From Croceicoccus mobilis (GTDB taxonomy: Bacteria > Pseudomonadota > Alphaproteobacteria > Sphingomonadales > Sphingomonadaceae): DNA of 64,000 nucleotides. The notes beneath the pieces are model-generated. The model was not told the DNA's origin. It made no database searches and worked only from the letters and a program-made list of their open reading frames with translations. Where the stretch lies: contig NZ_LYWZ01000025.1 in NCBI RefSeq assembly GCF_001661965.1, positions 1 through 64,000 of the forward strand, written 5' to 3'. The position numbers and the translations under genes are program-made. Shown in pieces: positions 44,935 through 53,933 of this stretch (position 1 is the first letter of the stretch; each line of letters starts with the position of its first letter).

Positions 44935-45330
44935 ATGGCGATGACCGATCCCCTGGGTGACATGCTCACCCGTATCCGCAACGGCCAGCAGGCGAAGAAG
45001 GATTCCGTCCTTTCGCCCGCGTCGAAGCTGCGTGCGAATGTTCTCGAAGTGCTCCAGCGCGAAGGCTACATCCGTGGCTACAGCGAAGACGCTTCGGGCA
45101 AGCACCCCGCGCTGCGGATTGAACTGAAGTATTACGAGGGCGAACCCGCGATCAAGCTGATCGCCCGCGTCTCCAAGCCCGGTCGCCGGGTCTATTCGGG
45201 CTCAAAGGAGCTTCCGAATGTCCGTGGCGGTCTTGGCATCACCATCGTCTCGACGCCCAAGGGCGTGCTCTCGGATGCCGAGGCACGTGCCGAGAACGTC
45301 GGCGGCGAAGTGCTGGCGGAGGTGTTCTGA
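44935..45330 (+). CDS. rpsH: Ribosomal protein S8
   Basis: 131 residues. S8 binds central 16S rRNA and in E. coli represses spc translation. [44 protein letters not shown] and [33 protein letters not shown] are conserved. Its stop overlaps the rplF start by 1 nt. Confidence 0.99.
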   Translation: MAMTDPLGDMLTRIRNGQQAKKDSVLSPASKLRANVLEVLQREGYIRGYSEDASGKHPALRIELKYYEGEPAIKLIARVSKPGRRVYSGSKELPNVRGGLGITIVSTPKGVLSDAEARAENVGGEVLAEVF

Positions 45331-45863
45331 TGAGCCGCATCGGTAAAAAGCCGGTTGCGATCCCCAGCGGCGTCGAGGCGAAGATCGCCGACGGCACGCT
45401 TTCGGTGAAGGGCCCGAAGGGCACTCTCACCATGGGGCTGACCGACCTGGTCACCTATGAAGTCAAGGACGGCGCGATCGCCGTCCAGCCTGTCAATGAC
45501 ACCAAGAAGGCCCGTTCCTTCTGGGGCATGCAGCGTACGCTGGTCTCGAACCTTATCGAGGGCGTGACCGAGGGTTACACCAAGACGCTCGAGATCAAGG
45601 GTGTTGGCTATCGTGCGTCGGTGCAGGGCAAGAAGCTCAAGCTTCAGCTCGGCTTCAGCCACGATGTCGACCTCGACATTCCCGAAGGTCTTGAGGTGAA
45701 GACGCCTGATCAGACTACCGTGCTGGTGTCGGGCATCGACAAGCAGGCCGTTGGTCAGTTCGCTGCAGAAGTTCGCCAGTGGCGCAAGCCTGAGCCTTAC
45801 AAGGGCAAGGGTATCAAGTACCAGGGCGAGTATATCTTCCGCAAGGAAGGGAAGAAGAAGTAA
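45330..45863 (+). CDS. rplF: Ribosomal protein L6
   Basis: 177 residues. L6 lies near the factor-binding site. [33 protein letters not shown], the signature [21 protein letters not shown], and [23 protein letters not shown] are present. Standard length and position. Confidence 0.99.
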   Translation: MSRIGKKPVAIPSGVEAKIADGTLSVKGPKGTLTMGLTDLVTYEVKDGAIAVQPVNDTKKARSFWGMQRTLVSNLIEGVTEGYTKTLEIKGVGYRASVQGKKLKLQLGFSHDVDLDIPEGLEVKTPDQTTVLVSGIDKQAVGQFAAEVRQWRKPEPYKGKGIKYQGEYIFRKEGKKK

Positions 45864-45864
45864 G

Positions 45865-46209
45865 ATGGCTAAGCTTTCTCTTTTTGAACGCCGCCGTCGC
45901 CGCGTGCGCACTGCGCTCCGCGCTCGTTCGGGTGGCAAGCCCCGCCTGTCGGTGCACCGCACCGGCAAGCACATCTATGCGCAGATCATCGACGATGCAG
46001 AGGGCCGCACCGTGGCTGCTGCCTCGACCCTCGGCCAAAAGGCTTCGGGCGCGAATGTCGATGCCGCTTCGCAGGTTGGCAAGGACATCGCCGCTGCTGC
46101 CAAGAAGGCGGGCGTGACCACCGTCGTGTTCGATCGTGGCGGCTTCCTGTTCCATGGCCGCGTCAAGGCGCTGGCTGATGCCGCGCGTGAAGGCGGGCTG
46201 GAGTTCTGA
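45865..46209 (+). CDS. rplR: Ribosomal protein L18
   Basis: 114 residues. L18 binds 5S r[51 protein letters not shown] and [28 protein letters not shown] are canonical. ATG 45865 is 1 nt after the rplF stop; its stop overlaps the rpsE start. Confidence 0.99.
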   Translation: MAKLSLFERRRRRVRTALRARSGGKPRLSVHRTGKHIYAQIIDDAEGRTVAAASTLGQKASGANVDAASQVGKDIAAAAKKAGVTTVVFDRGGFLFHGRVKALADAAREGGLEF

Positions 46210-46994
46210 TGATGGCAGACGAAAACAACACCGAAAACACCCCCGTGGTGGATAACGCGGGTTCGACCCCGACCCCGACCGTGGCGAGCACTGAGGCTGC
46301 CGACAACCAGTCGACCGCAGCGGGTGATCCGTCGCAGCCGGCAGAGCGCGAGGGCCGTGGCGGCCGTCGTGAGCGCGGCGAACGTGGTGGCCGTGGCCGT
46401 GGCCGTGGCGGTCGTGACGACCGTCGTGGTGGCCGTGGTGGCAACCGCGAGGATGATGGTGAGGAGCTGATCGAAAAGCTCGTCCACATCAACCGTGTAT
46501 CGAAGACCGTTAAGGGCGGTAAGCGCTTCGGTTTCGCAGCACTCGTCGTTGTTGGTGACGGCAAGGGCCGCGTTGGCTTCGGCCATGGCAAGGCTCGCGA
46601 AGTTCCCGAGGCGATCAACAAGGCCACTGCTTCTGCCAAGAAGAAGATGGTTCGCGTACCGCTCAAGGATGGCCGCACGCTGCACCACGACGGCAAGGGC
46701 CGTTTCGGCGCTGGCAAGGTCAATGTTCGTACGGCGCCTCCGGGTACCGGCATCATCGCCGGTGGTCCGATGCGCGCTGTCTTCGAAGCACTTGGCGTTG
46801 CTGACGTCGTGACCAAGTCGGTCGGCACTTCGAACCCCTACAACATGATCCGCGCCACTTTCGACTCGCTGACCAACCAGACTTCGCCGAAGTCGGTTGC
46901 GCAGCGTCGTGGCAAGAAGGTTGCTGACCTTCTGGGCCGCGGTGGCGCGAGCGAGGCCGAGGCGGAAGCCGAAGCCGCCGCCCTGGTGGAGTAA
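46209..46994 (+). CDS. rpsE: Ribosomal protein S5 with long Arg/Gly-rich N-terminal extension
   Basis: 261 residues, against about 167 in E. coli. S5 acts in decoding and mRNA unwinding. The core from about residue 86 is standard ([53 protein letters not shown]). In front are about 80 extra residues: an acidic/Thr-rich part followed at 48-80 by RGG-type repeats ([21 protein letters not shown]). A short Ala/Glu tail follows the core. ATG 46209 overlaps the rplR stop. Confidence 0.98.
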   Translation: MMADENNTENTPVVDNAGSTPTPTVASTEAADNQSTAAGDPSQPAEREGRGGRRERGERGGRGRGRGGRDDRRGGRGGNREDDGEELIEKLVHINRVSKTVKGGKRFGFAALVVVGDGKGRVGFGHGKAREVPEAINKATASAKKKMVRVPLKDGRTLHHDGKGRFGAGKVNVRTAPPGTGIIAGGPMRAVFEALGVADVVTKSVGTSNPYNMIRATFDSLTNQTSPKSVAQRRGKKVADLLGRGGASEAEAEAEAAALVE

Positions 46995-47000
46995 GCGATC

Positions 47001-47186
47001 ATGGCAAAGGCAAAGACCATCAAGATCAAGCAGATCGGTTCGCCGATCCGTCGCCCGGAAAGCCAGAAGAAGATCCTGGTTGGCCTGGGTCTTGGCAAGA
47101 TGCATCGCATCGTGGAAGTGCAGGACACTCCCGAAGTGCGTGGCGCCATCGCCAAGCTGCCGCACATGGTGGCCGTGGTCGACTGA
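47001..47186 (+). CDS. rpmD: Ribosomal protein L30
   Basis: 61 residues, the usual short bacterial L30. [57 protein letters not shown] fits the family. Between rpsE and rplO as expected. Confidence 0.98.
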   Translation: MAKAKTIKIKQIGSPIRRPESQKKILVGLGLGKMHRIVEVQDTPEVRGAIAKLPHMVAVVD

Positions 47187-47235
47187 TCGCTTCGGCGACT
47201 GAGACTGCGCCTCATGGCAGGCGATACTTGACATG

Positions 47236-47264
47236 AGGCGGCCCGGGCGCGTACCGGGCCGCCT
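47236..47264 (+). other. Hairpin between rpmD and rplO
   Basis: AGGCGGCCCGG (47236-47246) pairs with CCGGGCCGCCT (47254-47264) around a 7-nt loop, 50 nt after rpmD. It is followed by TTCATTT, so partial termination is possible inside the spc block. Confidence 0.6.
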
Positions 47265-47329
47265 TCATTTGCGGATTGGGTGACCGATCCATTTGTTCAG
47301 CGCGAAGAAAAGCGAAAGCGAGTGCAATT

Positions 47330-47809
47330 ATGAAACTGACTGACATCCGCGACAATGAAGGTGCCCGGCACCGTCGCATGCGCATCGGCCGTGGTATCGG
47401 TTCGGGCAAGGGCAAGACCGGTGGACGTGGCCAGAAGGGCGCGAAGAGCCGTTCGGGCGTCTCGATTGGTGGGTTCGAAGGCGGTCAGATGCCGCTTCAC
47501 ATGCGTCTGCCGAAGCGCGGTTTCAACAACCCGTTCGGCAAGGATTACGCTGAAGTGAACCTGGGCATGATCCAGAAGTTCATCGACGCGGGCAAGCTGG
47601 ATGCTGGCAACACCATCGATCACGACGCGCTCAAGGCTGCTGGTCTTGCGCGTGGCGGCAAGGATGGAGTGCGCCTCCTGGCCAAGGGTGAACTGACCAC
47701 CAAGGCAAGCTTCAAGGTTGCTGGCGCCTCCAAGGGTGCTGTTGCGCAGGTCGAAAAGGCCGGCGGTTCGGTGGAAACCACCGTTGCGCCCAAGGCAGCG
47801 GCTGAATAA
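47330..47809 (+). CDS. rplO: Ribosomal protein L15
   Basis: 159 residues. L15 is a late 50S assembly protein. [65 protein letters not shown] is canonical. ATG 47330 matches the family start. The gap from rpmD (143 nt) is larger than usual. Confidence 0.99.
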   Translation: MKLTDIRDNEGARHRRMRIGRGIGSGKGKTGGRGQKGAKSRSGVSIGGFEGGQMPLHMRLPKRGFNNPFGKDYAEVNLGMIQKFIDAGKLDAGNTIDHDALKAAGLARGGKDGVRLLAKGELTTKASFKVAGASKGAVAQVEKAGGSVETTVAPKAAAE

Positions 47810-47823
47810 TCCGCAAGACTTTT

Positions 47824-47855
47824 ACGGGCGGGGGTGTTCGCATTCCCGCCCGTTT
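47824..47855 (+). terminator. Hairpin between rplO and secY
   Basis: ACGGGCGGGGGTG (47824-47836) pairs with CATTCCCGCCCGT (47841-47853) over 13 bp including two G-U pairs, with a TTCG loop, followed by TT. It has terminator shape with a short T run and may separate ribosomal genes from secY-adk in part. Confidence 0.6.
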
Positions 47856-47971
47856 CCTATATGCGCGGGCGAGAGGGGCCCTTTGGCCTTGAAGCGAGAG
47901 CGTGGTGTCTATAGCCCGTTCTGCATTCCCGATGGGGACAGCCCGTCACCGGCATAGGCATTTGATTATCC

Positions 47972-49336
47972 ATGGCATCACGCGCCGATAACGTAGCGAG
48001 CTCGCTGAGCCTCGCCAATTTCTCGAAAGCAAGCGAGCTCAAGCAGCGCATCTGGTTCACGCTGGGCGCTCTTATCGTGTTCCGCTTTTTGAGCTTTGTA
48101 CCACTGCCGGGCGTGAACCCGCTGATCCTTCAGGATCTTTATGCACAGACCCGCGGGGGTGTGCTCGATCTCTTCAATACCTTCTCGGGCGGGAGCCTTG
48201 AGCGCATGAGTCTCATCGCGCTCGGTGTCATGCCTTACATCACCGCCTCGATCGTCGTGCAGCTTGGTGCAGCGCTTCATCCTGCACTTGCGGCTCTTAA
48301 GAAAGAGGGTGAGAGCGGGCGCAAGAAGCTGAACCAATATACACGCTATGGCACTGTCGGTCTTACGGCAGTGCAGGGCTACTTCCTTGCCGTTGGCCTT
48401 GAAACTTATGCGGCCTCCAGCGGTCTTCAGGCTGTCGTGGATCCTGGCGTCATGTTCCGCATCGGCGCCGTCATCAGCCTCGTCGGTGGTACGATGTTCC
48501 TGCTGTGGCTGGGTGAGCAGATCACGTCGCGCGGTATCGGCAATGGTGTTTCGCTGATTATTATGGCGGGCATTATCGCCCAGTTCCCGACCGTGGGTGC
48601 GCAGCTCATGGAAGGTGGGCGCTCCGGCTCGATTCCGGCTTATCTGATTGTCATGCTCTTCGTGACCATCATCGGCTTGATTCTTTTCATCTCCTTTATG
48701 GAGCGTGCACAGCGGCGCCTTTTGATCCAATATCCGAAGCGTGCGCAGCAGCGTGGCGGGATGCAGGCTGACCGGTCGCACCTCCCGCTCAAGCTAAACA
48801 CTGCTGGGGTCATTCCTCCGATCTTTGCGAGCTCGTTGCTGCTGTTGCCGCTGACGATTACGCAATTCGCTGGCAATTCGGTTACGCCTGACAGCACGAT
48901 GGGCGGCGTTCTGGTGGCTTTGAACCAGTACCTTCAGCACGGCGCGCCGCTTTACATGCTGCTTTATGCCGTGGGCATCATCTTCTTCTGCTTCTTCTAC
49001 ACGGCCGTTGTGTTCAACCCCGAGGAAACGGCGGAAAACCTGAAGCGTGGCGGCGGTTTCATCCCCGGGATCCGTCCCGGCCGCAACACGGCTAATTATC
49101 TGGATTATGTGCTGACGCGTATTACGGTGATTGGCGCGATTTATCTCACATTGGTCTGCGTCCTGCCAGAATATGTCATCGCACAGACGGGACTCCCGTT
49201 TTTCCTGGGCGGAACGAGTCTTCTCATCGTTGTCAACGTAACCGTTGATACTATCGCGCAGATCCAGAGCCATCTGCTAGCGCATCAGTACGGCGATCTT
49301 ATCAAGAAAGCCAAGTTCAAGGGTCGCATGCGCTAA
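47972..49336 (+). CDS. secY: Protein translocase channel subunit SecY
   Basis: 454 residues with ten membrane segments. SecY forms the Sec translocation pore. LKQRIWFTLGALIVFRFLSFVPLPGVNP (TM1), GGSLERMSLIALGVMPYITASIVVQL (plug and TM2), GIGNGVSLIIMAGIIAQFP, NTAGVIPPIFASSLLLLP and FNPEETAENLKRGGGFIPGIRPG (SecA-contacting loop) are family motifs. It is followed by adk, as in many bacteria. Confidence 0.99.
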   Translation: MASRADNVASSLSLANFSKASELKQRIWFTLGALIVFRFLSFVPLPGVNPLILQDLYAQTRGGVLDLFNTFSGGSLERMSLIALGVMPYITASIVVQLGAALHPALAALKKEGESGRKKLNQYTRYGTVGLTAVQGYFLAVGLETYAASSGLQAVVDPGVMFRIGAVISLVGGTMFLLWLGEQITSRGIGNGVSLIIMAGIIAQFPTVGAQLMEGGRSGSIPAYLIVMLFVTIIGLILFISFMERAQRRLLIQYPKRAQQRGGMQADRSHLPLKLNTAGVIPPIFASSLLLLPLTITQFAGNSVTPDSTMGGVLVALNQYLQHGAPLYMLLYAVGIIFFCFFYTAVVFNPEETAENLKRGGGFIPGIRPGRNTANYLDYVLTRITVIGAIYLTLVCVLPEYVIAQTGLPFFLGGTSLLIVVNVTVDTIAQIQSHLLAHQYGDLIKKAKFKGRMR

Positions 49337-49384
49337 TCAGAACGTGCATGAGGGGCGGCCTATCAAGGCGGGAGGAAGCGCACA

Positions 49385-50029
49385 GTGAATATCATCCTTC
49401 TCGGGCCTCCGGGCGCTGGTAAGGGGACACAGTCCCAGCGGCTCGTGACAAAGCATGGCATGCGCCAGCTTTCGACCGGGGACATGCTGCGGGCTGCGGT
49501 AAAGGCCCAGACCCCGGTTGGCTTGCAGGCCAAGGCGGTAATGGATGCCGGACAGCTGGTGTCCGACGAAATTGTCTCGGCGCTCATTTCAGCCGAATTG
49601 GAAGCGATGGACGATTCCACCGGGGCAATTTTCGATGGTTATCCGCGTACCGCCGAACAGGCGCACTCGCTCGATGACATTCTGAAATCCCACGGCCGCA
49701 GCCTCGATCACGTGATCGAGTTGGAAGTTGACGAAGACGCGCTCGTCGAGCGCATCACCGGACGCTATACCTGCGCCAATTGTGGCAAGGGTTATCATGA
49801 CAAGTTCGAACAACCTCGTGAGCTTGGCACGTGCGACAAATGCGGTTCGACCGAGTTTAAACGCCGACCGGACGACAATGAGGAGACCGTGCGCACGCGC
49901 ATGGCGGAATATCGCGCAAAGACTGCACCTATTCTGCCGGTATATGAGGCGCGCGGAATTGTATCTCGCGTCAACGGCATGTCCGATATCGACGAGGTCA
50001 CGGCGGCGATCGAGAAGATTCTGTTTTAA
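49385..50029 (+). CDS. adk: Adenylate kinase with zinc-binding LID
   Basis: 214 residues. It interconverts AMP + ATP and 2 ADP. The P-loop is GPPGAGKGT (7-15), then STGDMLRAAV and FDGYPRT for AMP. The LID carries four cysteines, C130, C133, C150 and C153 (CANC, CDKC), the structural zinc-site pattern found in many bacteria but absent in E. coli. The start is GTG 49385 with GGAGGAAGC upstream. A terminator follows. Confidence 0.98.
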   Translation: MNIILLGPPGAGKGTQSQRLVTKHGMRQLSTGDMLRAAVKAQTPVGLQAKAVMDAGQLVSDEIVSALISAELEAMDDSTGAIFDGYPRTAEQAHSLDDILKSHGRSLDHVIELEVDEDALVERITGRYTCANCGKGYHDKFEQPRELGTCDKCGSTEFKRRPDDNEETVRTRMAEYRAKTAPILPVYEARGIVSRVNGMSDIDEVTAAIEKILF

Positions 50030-50082
50030 CTAGCCAGATATTGGTGGGGAAGGGCGCTTGCGTTTCCCCTTAGTTGCATCCT

Positions 50083-50119
50083 AACCCTTTCCCTCTCGCT
50101 TTGGGGGAAAGGGTTTTTT
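50083..50119 (+). terminator. Rho-independent terminator after adk, overlapping the next gene's ribosome site
   Basis: AACCCTTTCCC (50083-50093) pairs with GGGAAAGGGTT (50105-50115), followed by T to 50119. The next gene's ATG is at 50121, and its only Shine-Dalgarno-like sequence, GAAAGGG (50107-50113), is the right arm of this stem. Confidence 0.85.
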
Positions 50120-50120
50120 A

Positions 50121-50948
50121 ATGTCCTACTTCGATGGCCTACGCGGCCATGCACTACTCGCGGTCGTTGCATTTGCTGCGATTACGCGCCCCCAGCCATC
50201 TCACGCCGAGGTCGCGCTCCTGACTGACGATATGTTTGTCGTGAGGCACACGGGTATCGTCGGCGCTGACGTGCGGGTGAGTTGGGACGCCCTGCTTTCG
50301 CCTGCAGATTGGTGGAGCGGTGCACATTCCTTTTCCGGAGATGCCGCGAATTTCGTGCTCGATCCACGGGCTGGTGGTTGCTTCTGCGAAGTTTTACCTG
50401 TCGATGGCGAACGAGCCGAGCCTGGTAGCGTCAAGCACCTCGAAGTTGTGTTTGTGGATCCGGGCAAGGCAATGCGGCTCGTAGGGGCGCTTGGGCCCCT
50501 TCAGTCAGAGCCGGTGCGCGGCGTATTGACCGTCACGCTGAAACCGGTGGAAAATGGAACGCGCATCCTTTTCGAATATGCCGTGGGTGGCCCTTCACGT
50601 TTCGACCAGAACACTATCGCGCCAGCAGTGGATAGGGTGATTGCGGATCAAATGAGCCGCCTTGTAGATCGGCTTGGTGAAGCTGGGGCCGACATCGATG
50701 CCCGCGCGATCCCGAGTTTTGAACCTGAGCCTTCGGTGCCCGCGTCGGCGGACACGGGCGGATCTGCGGTGGCGCCTTCGGGCGAGCAGTCGGAGACGAG
50801 GGCTTTTGGGGCCGAGACACGCGCCATCCCGGCTATCATCGAGGAAAGGGAGACTCCAATAGATGGGGCGGGCGATGATACCCAGGCCGACGCCGCGACG
50901 CCAGATGATGAAGCTGGGGGGATTGGCTCCGATTTCCTTTCGCGCTGA
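50121..50948 (+). CDS. Secreted SRPBCC-like protein inserted between adk and rpsM
   Basis: 275 residues. The signal peptide (ALLAVVAFAAITRPQPSHA) is followed by a helix-grip domain resembling the polyketide cyclase/START family: VRVSWDALLSPADWWSGAHSFSGDAANFVLDPRAGGCFCE, KAMRLVGALGPLQSEPVRGVLTVTLKPVENGTRILFEYAVGG. The last 80 residues are Ala/Pro/acidic-rich and probably disordered. The ligand is unknown. It lies within the ribosomal cluster but has its own composition. ATG 50121 directly follows the adk terminator. Confidence 0.82.
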   Translation: MSYFDGLRGHALLAVVAFAAITRPQPSHAEVALLTDDMFVVRHTGIVGADVRVSWDALLSPADWWSGAHSFSGDAANFVLDPRAGGCFCEVLPVDGERAEPGSVKHLEVVFVDPGKAMRLVGALGPLQSEPVRGVLTVTLKPVENGTRILFEYAVGGPSRFDQNTIAPAVDRVIADQMSRLVDRLGEAGADIDARAIPSFEPEPSVPASADTGGSAVAPSGEQSETRAFGAETRAIPAIIEERETPIDGAGDDTQADAATPDDEAGGIGSDFLSR

Positions 50949-51285
50949 ATTTGATCTGCAGATGGTGAACGCTTTTTTGACGATTCGAGCGCTCTGATCT
51001 ATCATTTTAATTCATGACGCATCGCATCAGTTTCGCACGGTCTTTGACAACCCGTGCGCGTCATTTCCTATCGGGCGTTGACAGCAGCTGCGAATCTACG
51101 TATGCGCGCCCCTCGCTCGTCCTTGTTAGTGAGTGGTCCGGCCGGATCGTGCAAAGCGCGTTCCTTTCCGGGCTTTTGCCGTTTGAGGCAGCCATTCAAC
51201 CACGGGCGGGTTGAACGCGATGAGATAGGGGCCGTCACCGCGGTATTGCGGGTTTGGCGTAACCCCTGTGGAGCAGGAGATTTTT
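50949..51285 (+). promoter_or_regulatory. Upstream region of the alpha operon with two promoter-like sites
   Basis: A 337-bp gene-free stretch. TTGACA at 51078-51083 and TATGCG at 51101-51106 are 17 bp apart, a good vegetative promoter for rpsM-rpsK-rpoA-rplQ. A second TTGACA at 51044-51049 has only a weak -10 (CTATCG or TATCGG) near 51068. CAGGAGA at 51274-51280 is the rpsM ribosome site. The leader is about 170 nt, long enough for S4-type control, which I cannot confirm. Confidence 0.6.
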
Positions 51286-51654
51286 GTGGCTCGTATTGCC
51301 GGGGTCAACATCCCCACCAACAAGCGCGTTATCATCGCGCTTACCTATATTCACGGTATCGGTCCGAAGTCGGCCGTGGACATCGCCGACAAGCTTGGCA
51401 TCGATCACACCCGCCGCGTGCAGGACCTGACCGACGCAGAAGTGCTTCAGATCCGTGAAACGATCGACGCCGACTATCTGGTCGAGGGTGACCTCCGCCG
51501 TGAAACCGCGATGAATATCAAGCGTCTGATGGACCTGGCCTGCTATCGCGGCCTGCGTCACCGTAAGGGCCTTCCGGTCCGCGGTCAGCGCACCCACACG
51601 AATGCCCGCACCCGCAAGGGCAAGGCCAAGCCGATCGCCGGCAAGAAGAAGTAA
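51286..51654 (+). CDS. rpsM: Ribosomal protein S13
   Basis: 122 residues. S13 contacts tRNA and the 50S subunit from the 30S head. [82 protein letters not shown] is canonical. The start is GTG 51286, where homology begins; six upstream codons (51268) are unnecessary and lie over the ribosome site. Confidence 0.98.
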   Translation: MARIAGVNIPTNKRVIIALTYIHGIGPKSAVDIADKLGIDHTRRVQDLTDAEVLQIRETIDADYLVEGDLRRETAMNIKRLMDLACYRGLRHRKGLPVRGQRTHTNARTRKGKAKPIAGKKK

Positions 51655-51705
51655 TCAGCGCCTTTTCGGCAGCGGATTATTTCACAGTAAGCAGGATACG
51701 AGACA

Positions 51706-52095
51706 ATGGCACGCGAACCTCAGCGCATTAAGCGGCGCGAGCGCAAAAACATCTCCAGCGGCGTCGCGCACGTGAACGCCAGCTTCAACAACACGATGAT
51801 CACCATCACCGACGCGCAGGGCAATGCTATCAGCTGGTCCTCGGCAGGCATGATGGGCTTCAAGGGCAGCCGCAAGTCGACTCCCTATGCGGCTCAGGTT
51901 GCAGCCGACGATGCGGGCAAGAAGGCCGCCGAACACGGCGTGCGTACCCTGGAAGTGGAAGTGAAGGGTCCGGGTTCGGGTCGCGAAAGCGCATTGCGCG
52001 CTCTGCAGGCGGTGGGTTTCACCATCACCTCGATCCGCGACGTGACCCCGATCCCGCATAACGGCGTTCGTCCTTCGAAGCGTCGTCGCGTCTGA
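51706..52095 (+). CDS. rpsK: Ribosomal protein S11
   Basis: 129 residues. S11 lies on the 30S platform. [61 protein letters not shown] and [42 protein letters not shown] are canonical. Confidence 0.99.
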   Translation: MAREPQRIKRRERKNISSGVAHVNASFNNTMITITDAQGNAISWSSAGMMGFKGSRKSTPYAAQVAADDAGKKAAEHGVRTLEVEVKGPGSGRESALRALQAVGFTITSIRDVTPIPHNGVRPSKRRRV

Positions 52096-52099
52096 TCCC

Positions 52100-52139
52100 G
52101 GTCGGCGGGGCGTTGGATCCACGCCCCGCCCGTCCGACC
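52100..52139 (+). other. Hairpin between rpsK and rpoA
   Basis: GGCGGGGCGT (52104-52113) pairs with ACGCCCCGCC (52121-52130), and GGTCG/CGACC outside can extend it with a bulge. It lacks a T run. It lies 5 nt after rpsK and may adjust the ratio of rpoA to ribosomal genes. Confidence 0.6.
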
Positions 52140-52209
52140 TGCCCTAGGCCCGAAACTGCGCCCTCACGCAGCCTGAAGGCCGCCCAAGAACAAATTCCAG
52201 GGGAAGCCC

Positions 52210-53265
52210 ATGTCCGTCAATATGAAGAACTGGCAGGAACTGAAGAAACCCAATAATCTCGAAATCAAGGGTCAGGGCGATGCCAAGCGTCGCGCTACCT
52301 TTGTCGCAGAGCCCCTGGAGCGCGGCTTCGGCCTGACGCTCGGTAATGCGCTGCGTCGTGTGCTGCTGTCCTCGCTGCAGGGCGCCGCCATCACCTCGAT
52401 CAAGATCGATAACGTCCTTCACGAGTTCTCGTCGCTGGCTGGCGTGCGTGAAGATATCACCGATATCGTCCTCAACGTTAAGCAGGTCGCGCTGAAGATG
52501 GAAGGCGAGGGCGTGAAGCGCCTCAACCTGTCCGTTACCGGTCCAGCCGAAGTGACCGCGGGCGACATTCAGGTGACTGGCGACATCGAAGTCCTGAACA
52601 AGGATCTCGTGATCTGCCACCTCGACGATGGTGCGACGCTCAACATGGAGCTGACCGCTGACACCGGCAAGGGTTACACCCCGGCCGTTGCCAACCGTCC
52701 GGCTGATGCGCCGATCGGCCTGATCCCGGTCGATTCGCTGTATTCGCCGGTTCGCCAGGTGAGCTACAAGGTTGAGAACGCCCGCGTCGGTCAGGAACTG
52801 GACTATGACAAGCTGTCGCTGACCGTCGAGACCGACGGTACGGTGACACCTGAGGACGCAGTGGCTTACGCTGCGCGCATCCTGCAGGACCAGTTGGCTC
52901 TGTTCGTCCACTTCGAGGAAGGCATTCCGCAGGGCGCTCCGCAGACCGCGGGCGTTGCAGCGGCTCCCGAGGAATCGGATGCCAACCAGCTCAACCGCTA
53001 CCTTCTCAAGAAGGTCGACGAACTGGAGCTTTCGGTCCGTTCGGCCAACTGCCTCAAGAACGACAACATCATCTATATCGGTGATCTGGTCCAGAAGACT
53101 GAGGCCGAGATGCTGCGCACGCCGAATTTCGGACGCAAGTCGCTCAATGAGATCAAGGAAGTTCTCTCCTCGATGGGTCTGCGCCTTGGCATGGACATCC
53201 CGGGCTGGCCGCCCGAGAACATCGAGGAAATGGCCAAGAAGCTCGAACAGGAGCTGCTGGGCTAA
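52210..53265 (+). CDS. rpoA: RNA polymerase alpha subunit
   Basis: 351 residues. The N-terminal domain ([61 protein letters not shown]) dimerises and nucleates polymerase assembly. The C-terminal domain ([57 protein letters not shown]) binds UP elements and activators. Standard length and motifs. Confidence 0.99.
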   Translation: MSVNMKNWQELKKPNNLEIKGQGDAKRRATFVAEPLERGFGLTLGNALRRVLLSSLQGAAITSIKIDNVLHEFSSLAGVREDITDIVLNVKQVALKMEGEGVKRLNLSVTGPAEVTAGDIQVTGDIEVLNKDLVICHLDDGATLNMELTADTGKGYTPAVANRPADAPIGLIPVDSLYSPVRQVSYKVENARVGQELDYDKLSLTVETDGTVTPEDAVAYAARILQDQLALFVHFEEGIPQGAPQTAGVAAAPEESDANQLNRYLLKKVDELELSVRSANCLKNDNIIYIGDLVQKTEAEMLRTPNFGRKSLNEIKEVLSSMGLRLGMDIPGWPPENIEEMAKKLEQELLG

Positions 53266-53273
53266 TACCAGAA

Positions 53274-53303
53274 TTCCCGCCGTGGCGACGGCTGCGGCGG
53301 GAA
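53274..53303 (+). other. Hairpin between rpoA and rplQ
   Basis: TTCCCGCCG (53274-53282) pairs with CGGCGGGAA (53295-53303) around a 12-nt loop, 8 nt after rpoA. No T run follows. Confidence 0.55.
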
Positions 53304-53383
53304 ACCGGGTTTCGGGCTGAACCCTTTAATCAGCCAGCTTTGGGCTACCTGAAACGGGCCCTCATCGAACGAAGGAACGAGAT

Positions 53384-53803
53384 ATGCGTCACAAGATTTC
53401 GGGGCGGAAGCTCCAGCGTAAGACCGGTCACCGTAATGCGCTTTTGCGCAATATGGCTGCGGCGCTGATCAAGCATGAGCAGATCAAGACCACCACGCCC
53501 AAGGCTCGCGAATTGCGCCCCTATGTCGAAAAGCTGATCACGCTGGCAAAGCGTGGCGGACTGTCGAACCGTCGTCTGGCGCATAGCCGGCTGCTCGACG
53601 ATGCGCAGCTGGCCAAGCTCTTCGACGTTCTGGCCGCGCGTTATAGCGACCGTGAAGGCGGTTACACTCGTATCATCAAGGCCGGCATCCGCGCTTCGGA
53701 CTCCGCGCCGGTCGCGATCATCGAACTGGTCGACCGCGATGTCGAGGCCAAGGGCCAGGACAGCGGTCCTGTGATGAACGAAGACGAGTACGAAGACGCC
53801 TGA
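53384..53803 (+). CDS. rplQ: Ribosomal protein L17
   Basis: 139 residues. L17 lies at the tunnel exit. [58 protein letters not shown] is the family signature. A short acidic tail ends the protein. Last gene of the alpha operon, with a terminator after it. Confidence 0.99.
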   Translation: MRHKISGRKLQRKTGHRNALLRNMAAALIKHEQIKTTTPKARELRPYVEKLITLAKRGGLSNRRLAHSRLLDDAQLAKLFDVLAARYSDREGGYTRIIKAGIRASDSAPVAIIELVDRDVEAKGQDSGPVMNEDEYEDA

Positions 53804-53827
53804 TCAAGGTTTCTTCTTGATAATTCG

Positions 53828-53864
53828 AAAAGGGGCGTCGGCATTTCGTGCCGGCGCCCTTTTT
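53828..53864 (+). terminator. Rho-independent terminator of the alpha operon
   Basis: AAAAGGGGCGTCGGC (53828-53842) pairs with GCCGGCGCCCTTTTT (53850-53864) with G-U pairs, loop ATTTCGT, and the T run forms its end. It lies 24 nt after rplQ. Confidence 0.9.
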
Positions 53865-53933
53865 CGTTGTGGTCGCTTGTACTTCCGTTTTGATGAAGCT
53901 TGCATGGCAAGATCTGGCTGCTAGCAAGCTGGA

